Shown here one piece after another: positions 13,801 to 25,800 of a DNA stretch of 64,000 nt (the stretch's first letter is position 1; the number at the start of each line of letters is the position of its first letter). The DNA lies in NCBI GenBank assembly GCA_002633005.1, contig NMRA01000088.1, forward strand, positions 797,216-861,215. Direction: 5' to 3'. The notes under the pieces are model-generated. The model ran no database searches, had not been told where the DNA came from, and was given only the letters and a program-made list of their open reading frames with translations. Source of the stretch: Phoronis australis (lineage: Eukaryota; Phoronida; Phoronidae). Both the position numbers and the translations under genes were made by a program.

Positions 13801-16800
13801 GAATTTATCCAAGAAATTTTGCCAAGTTGTGATTGAAGATTGAGCTAGTGAAATTAACATACGCTTGTTTTCCGCCTTCTGCTATTTGTTTTCAACCTTC
13901 CAAGAACATGCAGAGCTTAATCACATCAGGAATTGAAAACCACTTGTGCAAATTTGCTAACATTGAAGCCTGGAGAATTAAATTAATCTGTAGGGCCTTG
14001 ATAATTAGATAAACCATGTGTAATTTATTATGCATGACTTAGAGCAGNTCGTCCCTGTACTGGAGTCTGTCTGTCGGGGAGGACTTTAGCTAGAAACACA
14101 TGTCCCACTTATTCTATGAATTTCTCAATGCAAGTCTGCTATACAAAATCTCTTAACTTGTCTGCGATGTAATCAGCTGGTGCTGCTATTTATCGGTGGC
14201 TGTTTTTTGCAAGTGGTATGTTTCTGTGGTATTTTATTGTACATCTTTCCTAGTCACTTATCTCAATTCGTGGAAAGTCGGTCGGCGTTGGGAAAACAAT
14301 GCTAAGTGTCCATGGGGGCATGGGGGGCATGCATCATCTGGAACATTGGGAGAGGCAATATACCAGGATGTGGGTTCTGGAATTTATTGAAGTTAGGTAG
14401 AGCCCTGGAAAATGCCCAGATTTGGCAAATTTGATGACGTCATATCTCAGAAATGGTTGCTAGGATTCATTATGAAACTTAGTTATTATAGTTTATGCAC
14501 TGTTCTACAAACGGCTGTTAGGAATTGGTTTTAAAATGTTTTACTTTTGCATAAGGGGCTATCAGAAATACGACATATGATTTTCATAAAAAGCTCAAAA
14601 GTTGCATTAAGACAAAATGAAGTGATTATTTAGAAAGCAGTAACAGTGTTTTTGACATTTCATCTTGAACATTTATACAGGGATGGAAATTGTTTATGTT
14701 ATTTATACTGTTGTGAGCTGGTTAATAGCACATTGGTGTAAATTGTAACCATGGAATTCTACGGGTTTTCTTTCTATGTAAAGTTACAATTTATATTTTT
14801 GTGGGTATTTAGCTAAACACATAGACTAGTGGCAAATTGTGTCGATTCCTGCACCAGTTCTTTCAAAAATAAACCTTCACCTGTTGCACTGCTTGTCAAT
14901 CACCTTTGTTTCTGTAATAAACACCATAGGTCAGTCGTGGTACAGAATCCTTGCGTGGGGTGGGTACGTAACAACTTCTCACAAAGTTGAAAGGCGTTAG
15001 ATACATTTAAAAAGCTTATCAAGTTGTCAGTTATCGGTTATACACATCAGATTAAGAAGTTAGATAATAGAAAGGTGATTACAATTATAATAGATTTCAA
15101 AATTTTCTTTCCTCATGGTTCTGCATATTTATTATGGTGCAATTAAAAAGATAATGATTCTCATCTTCAATAACGTTGGGATAGTAAGCCCAGTCTCACT
15201 GGTTTCAAACTCTTAATAACCTTGGCAGAGTGTTATTTGTGTTTCTATTCTATCATTAGCTAAAGCTACTACTTTGTATATGATTAACAGGTAGTAAAAT
15301 GTTACGGAATCTTTGTTTCTTCCATTTTGACTAGATGTGAATTTTTTGGAATTAAAACTAGAGAATATTCTACAAGTTTTCACGGTTTAGATTTTCTCCA
15401 AAAAACTTTTGAGGTGATTTGATTGCCACTATTTCAGTCGTTTCTGTGGACGCAGATTAAATTTACCACAATTTCTGGGGAATGGAAGGACATGTTGCTT
15501 TGGGAATTTTTTTTTGTACCCAGGACAGAGATGATGATTGGTTTTTGGACAAGTAACACACAATAAATTGGTTGATAAGATGAATTTTGATTGTCTTAAT
15601 CATCAAACTCTGGTCCAGCCAAGCTTAAAACTGAATGTAGATAAAAACTGTACAGGTAAGAATTTATTTAAGAAATTTTTCCAAGTTGTGATTGAAGATT
15701 GAGCTAGTGAAATTAACATACGCTTGTTTTCCGCCTTCTGCTATTTGTTTTCCACCTTCCAAGAACATGCAGAGCTTAATCACATCAGGAATTGAAAACC
15801 ACTTGTGCAAATTTGCTAACATTGAAGCCTGGAGAATTAAATTAATCTGTAGGGCCTTGATAATTAGATAAACCATGTGTAATTTATTATGCATGACTTA
15901 GAGCAGCCATTACAATGGGACCATCTCTGGCTACAAGAGGGTATGTGTCGTTAGCTACTGGAACGGGCTAAACTTCTAACTTGTGTTTGTAATAGTTGTT
16001 ATGCACTTCATTCAGGGTACATATTAAGGTTATGTCGGATGTTACCGACAAGACGGTACATTTAGCCAAATATCTGCAAAACTGTAGATTTTAACTCAGA
16101 AATAGTATATATTTTCTGAAAGTAGAAATTGCATAGAATTTGAGTTTTGATTTTATAACTGTCCGCCATTAATTAAGTCATGTGACCATTCTTCTTTGGT
16201 AAAATTTATTTTTTCCGTTGTATATGTATTCAGCGTTTTTTGACAGATATTTTTGAATTTGTGGTTTAGGTTTCTAATAAGTACACTGCCCCGCTTTTGG
16301 ATTTGACACAAACTATTACACCGTGTGTCCATTTTTTATCATTTTCTATCAGCCAAACTGATTCCAATAATTGACGTATGTGTTCCTACTGAGAAGAGAA
16401 CGGCTGATGATGATTTTTGGACGAGTTCAATTACTGTAGCGCCCCCTAGTGGCAATTTAATTTGTTTACCTTTTTGATAATTGTGTTACGGGCTCTCATG
16501 AAATTTGGCGAATAAGTTAATATCACGGAGACAACGGCGCCTGCGCTGTTTCAGACTGATTTGATTTACACTGCTCTCTAGTGGCCTTTTTATTATTTTT
16601 GTGTCTGTTTTTTTGGTCCTCCTTACGTCTGCCAAACAGCTTGTAGATTCATGACGAAAGGTGACAGGTGTGTTCCTGTTGAGGAGAACATAACTGACTT
16701 GTTTTGTGCCTACCTAGAGGCTATTTTAGTTACTAGCTCCCTCTAGTGGGAATGTTTAAAATGATGATCATCCCTTGTATCTGTGTTTGTGCGATGGTCA

Positions 16801-19800
16801 TGTTGGATCAATGTTCTACATTGTTATTGAAGGACCTTATCGACAAGTCTCTACGTTTTGCCAGATATCGATAAAACTGTTTGACTTAGCAAAAGTATAT
16901 ATTTCCTGAGAGTAGAAATTGTGTAGAATTTGATTTTTGACGTTATACCAGTCTGTCATTATTTAGGTCACATGACCTTGCTTTTTAGGAAAATTTAGCA
17001 AAAAAAGAAAAGCACGTTCATAGCAAAACAACAAGATCAGTAACATGGCCAAATTTTGTGTGATATAAATTTTGGAGGTAAAATCTCACAAACGCTGTTA
17101 CACTTTTCTATATTATGAGTTCATGCAACTTTAAGAATTTTAAAATTTCATGAAACTCAAATGATTACTGTTCTTTCTAGCCTTCAGGCAAAAGCAGAAC
17201 GTTCCAGAAACAATTACTAACAACGTTTTTGAGAGCGGTGTTTAAAATATAGTATCTATAAGTTTCATTTGAACGCGATCAGCCATTTCTGAGATACTAT
17301 GTTCTGAAGTTGGCCAAAATTGAACTTTTTTCTAGGGTACTACATAACCTTAAATATCTTTACTCCTATGTGACAAAAATGCACAAAAACTCGGCCTACA
17401 TGCACATGACTGTGTTTTTTTCAAAATGTGCGCATTAGCAAGAATGTATTGCAAAATTTTAATTACGAATGAATGGTACTGACTCTTACTGCCATCTGGC
17501 TGTACCAGGAAGTACTTCATGTTCTTGTTCTTGGCAGCTGGTGGCGTAGGGGAATCCCTTTGACTTTGTGAAATGGCCCGTTTATAGCCTTTGTGATTAG
17601 ACTGTGATGTGTTAAACAAAATTGAAATTGCCTTCTCCTTATAGAGATCATGTTGTGTTCGGAGTAAGTGAAGAATCAAAGCTATGATGGGCGGTGCCCC
17701 TAATAAATCTTCGTGGGCTATAAAATGATCAACAGTTGTTCCATTTCTGTAGCCATGTGTTTAAAAGACCAAAGGCGTGTCAGACTGGATTTATAGTGTC
17801 TGGGGGTGGGAAGTCTTTGGAAAAATATGCATTATTGGTATTATTGTTTCTCACAAGTTTCCCATCACTCCAACGTCTTCATTTTTGTGAGGTCCATTAC
17901 TTCCTTAAACCGGTGTTTTCTGAGGGTTTTATTAGCTGAATAATTTAATTTGAAGATTAAATGTAGTTATTCCCCTCGTTTAAGTTGTCGAGCGTTCTTC
18001 ACAACCCGGGCATTCTTATGTTACTCATGGCCTACGGTAATACTCATAATACAATGTTGAAGCAAAATTAATGAGGTGCTTAGTTGTGGGGTTAAGAGCT
18101 AGGCTGGTATGAAAGTTTTAAAGGAAATCTGTGACCCATGCTCAGTATGCTCTATCCTTGGAACAATAGGAAATGATGTCAACGGCCCAACAAAGGGCCA
18201 GCATCTTGGTTCTGCATTCATTCTCATTGAGCAAACGTGAATGACCTGCACCGACTGTTCAATAAGGAGTAGGACATTATGTTTCCTCACTGGAATTGAA
18301 TGCAGAACCAAGATGGATACCATTTGTTGGGCCGATGACATCACATCCTGTTGTTCCATGGATAGCAAATACGTGCCATAATTAAATTCGTATTTCCAAG
18401 ATAACAAGTTATGTGTATTTTAACTAACATAACATCAAAAACGGTTACTTTCCTCTGTAAAGGTTATTCAATGGATTGTTTAAATTTTTTGAATTACGAA
18501 AGAGTCACAAAACGTCGTTTAGCCTTTACTGCCCGTTGCGCTTTGTGCACTGTTATGTCTGGTGGATTTTGTTTCGAGAATTTTCGGGTTTTCTGACTCA
18601 CAGTTGACACGTATTTGTAACTTAAATTCTGTTTCTCTAACGTGTCTTGAAAGACGCTAAAGTTGTGAACTGTATTTGTGAAAGAAGACTACAGTAATAT
18701 AAAACTTATCTATCTATCTAATTAGTTTTAATATTTTGTCAGATTTTTTTACAAAAATTGTACTCAAAGGTTTTCTGGAATTCTCTTGACATATGACACA
18801 AACATAGGAACTGAATATTACCCTGAAAATTCACGTTTTGACTACAAGTTGTACTGACTAACCAGATAATAAATGTCAAAAAAATAATTGTTTTGGTTTG
18901 TACCATTTAGCTAAACTAACAGATTATGAACGATGCGAATTTCTGAGAATTTGTATGTCATGGATTTCCTGGGATAGCTAAATTTTTATATTATTTCTTC
19001 TCAGTTGTTAATTTCAACACGATTTCCCGATATACACTTTAGCCACCATTGTCCCAATGGTCATTTCAAATATTTTTACCTGTTTTCATCTTTTGTTGTG
19101 GCAGTGTCTTAAGTTGGGATTAGACTCACTGGTCAAACTTGATTATGTTGTTTTTCTGATATATTTGAATATTCATGAAGTTGATATTGTCATCCACAGT
19201 CAGCAAATTTATTTTTCAAGTGAATGTGTCTTTTCTCGCAGTTTTTAGAGCCTTTGTTACTGCTGATACCGTGACTGGCATGTCAGGGTCACGTGACATT
19301 TTGTGACTGATCTGTTGAGTTTGGAAGGAACGAATTGGACTCACCAGTTATTTTAAGGCTTTTATCTCGTGCTAAGCTAATCGTAATTTTGCTTGCTGCG
19401 TGATTCATTACATTTTATTTCGCTTTATAGAGTCTGCTCCCAACCCGGGAGGAAGCTTTTGACTTCTTTACGAGAAACTGGGACCCGGAAGTGGAAGAGG
19501 ACATACGGGTGAGGTCTGTACCCCCACCCCCTGCACCAGTCGCAGCCCCTGTACAGGAAGGCGAGGGGGAAGAAGGGGAACCTCAGCCGGGAACCAGTGA
19601 TGCCCAAGACAGCCAACAGGAGGCACAGGTACATAACATAAAATGAGTGAAAAATGTAATCGGTTGTTGCCTGAGTTTTTGGAACATTCAGTTCGCTCTT
19701 GTGTGTCGTATTGCAAAACTTGGAGATTCAGCTTTGTCTGGTTTCATTTGCCTAATAGTTAATTCCAAGATAATTAAGCGCTTTACTGAAATATCTGTCA

Positions 19801-22800
19801 TAGATACTGTCCAGTGATTTTGGTTTCCCATGGTTACAATTAGTTTGCTATAAATAAATCCAAGTAAGCATATAGCTGGTTCTGTTCTTTGTTCCATAAA
19901 CGTAGGTTTGTTAATATGAGTGAAGCTAATTGTGCTTCACTTGTAATTTACGGATGTATCTCCAGAACTATTGCGTCATCTTTCACAAGACTTGCATCTA
20001 CGGAGTGAAGACCTGGTCTTTGCCTGAACTCGTTTGGTATCTAGTCTAACTGCTTTAAGAAAAAATGCCTGTGCCAATTATCCCAATATGGCGAAGAGAT
20101 ATCAAGTCAAAAACACGATCGACTCCCTCCCCTTCCCTCGTCTCCTGCTCCCTCCCTCATTTCTTCCTCCCTCCTGCTTGTCTCCCTCCCCCTTTCTCCC
20201 TCTCCTTCTGGTCTCCCTCCTGTCTGTCCCCTTTATCCTCCCCTCCTTCTTTGCCCTTCCNNNNNNNNNNNNNNNNNNNNNNNNNNNNNNNNNNNNNNNN
20301 NNNNNNNNNNNNNNNNNNNNNNNNNNNNNNNNNNNNNNNNNNNNNNNNNCCCTCCCCCCTCTCCCTGTCTCTCCCTCTCTCTATCCCCCTCTCCCTCCCT
20401 CTTTCTCTCGACAGAGTAATACGATCAGGAGGGTGACCAAAGTACAAACTAGCCAACTTGTTTTGAAGCATTATTAAAATCTTGGCAGATAAAGTCACAC
20501 CATGGTGTGTCTGACGTAATACAACCCATGACTCACAAGCTGGCACTACCTCTCTGCATGTGCTCAATACAAGATTCAGTGAAAGCTCTGATTTGTGCTA
20601 TCATCAGACTGCCGACAATTAATAATGATGTTATCTGATCAAATCTCAAGTGTTTGGGTTGTTTCTGCCACTTTGTAAATAATATAATCAGTAGTTGCTC
20701 TCATGCTAAACCATAAACCAGGCATGTAGTAACACGCCATTCTGACATTAATCACCTGACGATCTTTTTGTAGATCTGAGTCAGTAGTAAGAGCGTGATC
20801 ATTATTTCTTAATTCGCAAGACTAAGAAAATCAGAACAGTTATTGCTCTGCCTGATGTTTTGTAACTGTTGACAAGAAGTTGTCGAGAATTAGTGGAATG
20901 ACCTTCGACCCTACCAATGACTCTTGACACTATACCTGGCCGCCTAGTCTGGATGTCTAACTACACAACTTAATGGTTATTTAAGTAACAAGTGATCCCT
21001 GTGTGAAGTGATTAATAAACTTTGTGATATCAGTTTTCATGTTAGTTACTCATACATGTCCAGTAGACATGGGGTGAAGTCAAAATTTGTGCCCTGTTGG
21101 GAGAGCCAGAACGGGGGATAGCCGGAAAGGCAAATTTGTTCTGACTCTCCCCAGCGTCAAAACGCTAGCTTTGCCCTTCATGAAAGTATGGCCATAATTT
21201 TACACACTATTAATTAGTAGTTAAAATCGGATTTTCTTATTCAGTCTTATGAAAATACATATATTTTAAGTCTGACAAGAGTAAAATGTTCGACTCAAAA
21301 TAGTGGGCCAGTGAAATTTCTCTTATTTGAGAAATTTTATTATTATTACCTACCACTAGTACTCTTACCACGCACAATAACTGGTGCCACGGGAACTTAA
21401 CTCCAACCAATCTCTGGAACTTATACCACGGACAATATTTAGCGCAATTGATAGAAGTGACCCAGTTGCTGGGTGTTAGTTTTTATTCACTTGCACTAAA
21501 ACTTTTCTGTGGTAGGAATGACTTTGGTTGGAGCTCAGGTTCCGTGCCGAAAGTCTTTTGTGCGTGCGAAGCTTTTGTGGTGTGTGGTTAGGGTGTGTAC
21601 CCTTCATTGGAGTTATTCGGTGGTGCTGTATTTGTAAGTTGCTCACTTTTTCCAAAAAGAAAAGAAAATCCACCCGAGACGAGCAAAAATGATGTGATTA
21701 CTCATTGCTTTCTAAATTACGGCGTTTCAAACCTTGCTCACCCTTGCTTCTGGTCCTTTGCGTGGTTTTCAAACTATGAGATCTTGGCCGTTACCAACAA
21801 TGTTTTTTGGCCTAATAAGCTTTTTAAGTGACAATTACTGAGAATTATTTTTGATCAAAGTTGGCAACCAGGAGCCAACACAATGTACATTAATTCTCCA
21901 CGTATTTTGCACAAACATAATTGCCAAAATGGCCATTTTTCCAGTTTCAATGGCTCATTATCTTTTTGCAAATAATGGGAGTCTGAGCAAATGCTGTTTC
22001 GTTACATCAACACATTACAGTCTGTGTTTGAAACAGACCAAAGTGTTCTCGTAATATTTATTTTTGTGGCGAAATTTTACAAATATAATTTCAATTGTCG
22101 GCCATCTTGCATACTCAACAAGTGAAGAATTACGGTAGTATTGTTAGTGAACATTGCAGTTATAAAATGAATTTCAGAATTACCTGCTATTGGTTCAAAC
22201 CAGATTTGTGTTCAGTAACGCAAGGACCTCGCTAAAATCTAGCCAAAATCACGTGTTTTCATTTAACAATATATAGCAATATCTCACGTAATCTCACAAA
22301 GTCTTGCTTTTTACCGAGACCCTACCATTATTGGACAAAACCCAGTGTTCATTATATTGTGGTCGGAGGTAGTAATCTGCAGTTCAGGTAATTGTGCGTG
22401 TTAGATATGTCAAACTGTTTTTATGCTTTGTAAAACTGGTCAAAACTGGTGCTGTCGCTGCCTTCTGCTTGAGCTGTAAGAAAACGCCTGCTTCTCACCT
22501 GACCATTGTGTGGGTGAGGACGTGATGTCTATTCTGTCTGCACTGAACTGTGATGGGATCTGTATCTCCTTCAAATAATGGATTGCCTAATCTAACCACT
22601 TACCCATGTTGACCTTACAATCTCTCTCATTTCACACTTGACCTTTGACCAGCACCCAATGACCCAGACTTGGTTGTTGGTTGGTCTTGACTAGATGGCA
22701 ACATGTACATTACTGGATGAATTGTTCTGCTGGCAGAAACTAAACTGTGTGGTGTTGGGTTGTTTTTTTTTCCAAAAAATATTAATTGAGTCACCAGAGA

Positions 22801-25800
22801 GAAGAAACTGAGTAAATTGTCAAACTATTATAGAACGTATCATTAGTTTCATTGTGGATAGAAAAGAGCAATTCCGATTAACTATTTAACTTACTTCAAA
22901 TACATACGAATATATCAATCTTAAACCGTCGTGGAAATGTATATCACAAACATTTCAAAGTCTGGTCAGGACGCCATTTGTTGGCCACACAGGCCTTTAT
23001 CCAGGATTTCGAAAATAGGGTGTCCAAAATGGGGTTCCCAATTTTCCAGGACGTCCATAATTCCGACGCGTAACCCCCCACCCCCAGCAGTCCCCCCAAA
23101 CACACAATTTTTTTACAAAAAAATGCACAGACCAAGGTTTTTACATCTAACTTTACAAAACAGCCTTCTGTAGTGAGCATTTTTAATAAAAAAATTGGTG
23201 TAGACCAAGACTTTTACAATGCTATCAACCAAGTGTGAGCATAGCAACATTGTATATTAGTCGGTGGGCCAGATTTTGTAGGGCCTCTAGAAAATGGTTT
23301 TTGTGAGTACTTTAGGGGGGCAATTTTATTTTGGTGTTTTTTAATTCATTTATTAGAGTGTTTTCAAAATCTAAAAAGTTCCCACATATAAAGTTGCACA
23401 TTTTTGAGAAATTTGAGTTTGAAGTTGCCTAATAATCACCAAAGAGCTTAGTAAACTTATATTTGTAAAAACAACAGTTTTGGTGACCTTTTTTGTAAAN
23501 TGCCCCCCCAAAGTACTCACAAGGATGAACGCTACGAGATCTGGCCCACCGACTATATACTTTATATATATATTGTATATTACTTCCTGCTTTGAAAAAA
23601 GAGCCCCCACTGAGCCTTCACATTACAATGTGTGTGTCCAAACTTGAAAGGTTCCTATTGACAGTGGGCATCCAAATGATACATTGGGCATCCTCGCCAG
23701 AGTGTCCATATTAGTGCTAGGGCGTCCATTTGGACGCCCAGGACGTACGCTGCAGAAAGGCCTGTGGCCATATCACGTGACTGAATGTACATAAGTCTGA
23801 AAAGATTTCTACCCCAACTGGGACTCGAACATTTTGATCCTGGTATGAGACATACATTTTAGTATGTGCACACAGGAGTTCAAGGGCGGGATGCCCACTA
23901 CTAAGTCTGATTGTATTTCTGTATTCGACTGGTTGTCCCGATAGCTCAGTGGTCTAGAGTGTCTGCACCGTTAGCTGAAAGTCCTGTGTTTGAGTCCCAG
24001 TTGGGGCAGAAATCTTTTCAGACTTATGTTCACTAGGTCACGTGATGTGGCCACAGGTGGCGTGCGGACCAGACTTAAGGTAATTAATTGAGAATTCAAG
24101 TTCTTTCTTTAATCATTAATGTTAAATTCTTAGTTTATTATTATTATTACCAAGATGTGTTATACTTGAATTTGTTTTTGTTTTAATTTCTTTCATTGTA
24201 CTGTCTGTTGTAATTTCATTATTCAAGCCACGGTGAAATTCCTACTGCAATTAACTCGAGTTGTATTTCTTTAGCAATCCCTTGTTTTTTCACGAAGTCA
24301 CTCGTGCAGGGTTTCAGAAAAGGCCAGTTTTTTATTGCCTACTAAACTCACTTTTCTTTGAGTTGCCAATGACTAAAACATTTCACTATTGATGTCACGA
24401 GATATCAATATTGAAATGTAGGGAGAAACCTATGAACCTTGTTGGTAAACCAGTCTCTGAGAAAGCGAGTTTGATTTTGATCCTGACAGATTCTTATAGC
24501 TTTATGTTGTGTTATTATTGTGAAAGTGATTAGCTACAACACTGTGAGCCATGGCAAAAGTCTTTGGTTTATTAGTCAAGCATGCTGTGACTAACTGGGT
24601 TGAACTGAATCTCACCTGTTAATCACTTTGTCGTCAACAGGTTAATTGGCCATCCAGGTGTTCTGTGGGAAATCTGACAGTTATTCGTTTATTTAGTGGG
24701 AATTAGGTGGTGACTGAGCACTCTCAAACACCCTGTTTATTTGATTTTAATGTTTTTCATTATGTAGTACTAATTGAAATTGTGTGTGTGTGTGTGTGTG
24801 TGCGTGTGTGTGTATGTGTGTGCGTGCGTGTGTGCGTGCATGTGTATATGTGTATGGTAATTGGTTTTACGTAACATAACCAAGTCTTTTACTAGATGTT
24901 AGCTTGTTTGTACTGGCCTTTGAACACAGGTTGTGAAGATGGTTCAGTTTTGACTTGAAGTGTAACTGCTATGGTGGACTGCGTGCTCTTATTGTTTCAG
25001 TTGCAGCGGATGATACTGGTTGATGTATCCTCCCCATTTGAGTTCATACAATCTCTATGTCTTACTATTTTTACAACCTGAAAGAATGTTGTAGGAAGCC
25101 TAATAATTCTCCCTTAAACTTATAGTTTTGTTTAATACTATTTGCTTATAAGAAATCATAATTACATGGAAATTATTGTGTATATTTCAAAGTCAAACCC
25201 TTGCCATGCATTTTTTGTAAGTTGGCAGCACGTTTTCTTTACGTATAGTGCTATTAGCATGACACTGGCTTCAGCTCATTCTAGCCACCTAGAATCCTCT
25301 CCTAAGTTCACAGGTTGTGTTCTTCAGAACTTAGGAGATAACTCTGAGGAAGCTAGAATGAACAAGAAGCCATGTAGTGTTCATTAGCACATGTATTATG
25401 TGACATTTTTTAAACGCTTTGACTTTTGACCCAGCGAGTAGTTTTGATTATTATTCCTCAGTTCTGTCAAATTTTACATTCGAGATGTAGGGAATATGGC
25501 GAACTTTATAAATATGTCAAAATTTCACTGATTTCATAAATAGGTAAAAAAGCAGTTGGTTCTGGACTGTATCCCTAGTCATTTTGAAACCTGCACTTTC
25601 TAATTAAAAAAGCACCCGCCCGTGTAAATTTCAGCCAAGATTTTGTAATTTGCTTGAAAAGTCACAGAAACCCATAGTTGTCAAATAATCCCCCTATTGA
25701 CATAAGTTTGGTGACCCTGTACAGTGAGAGTTGATAGTAAAGCCAATTTTGCTCTTTGTGTTATTTCTGGTTTTAAGTGCTGTTTGGTTTGAGGCACTTG

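Larger units (their letters stand above)
8899..19430. other. 10.5 kb intron (inflated by a duplicated block)
   Basis: Contains copies of the main repeat family, a TIR element (10497-10942), a lone N (10337), a duplicated 1.85 kb block around an N at 14048, CTCF-like repeats and a foldback element (18156-18362). No exon was recognised. The real intron is probably about 8.7 kb. Confidence 0.65.

Noticed and set aside
20034-20567. Pro/Leu/Ser-rich open frames on both strands
   Set aside because: They arise from a polypyrimidine microsatellite and run through 89 N.
23935-24007. Functional tRNA gene (anticodon cgt)
   Set aside because: Position 33 is C, two stems have mismatches, and the 3' half is duplicated in inverse orientation as part of a foldback repeat.
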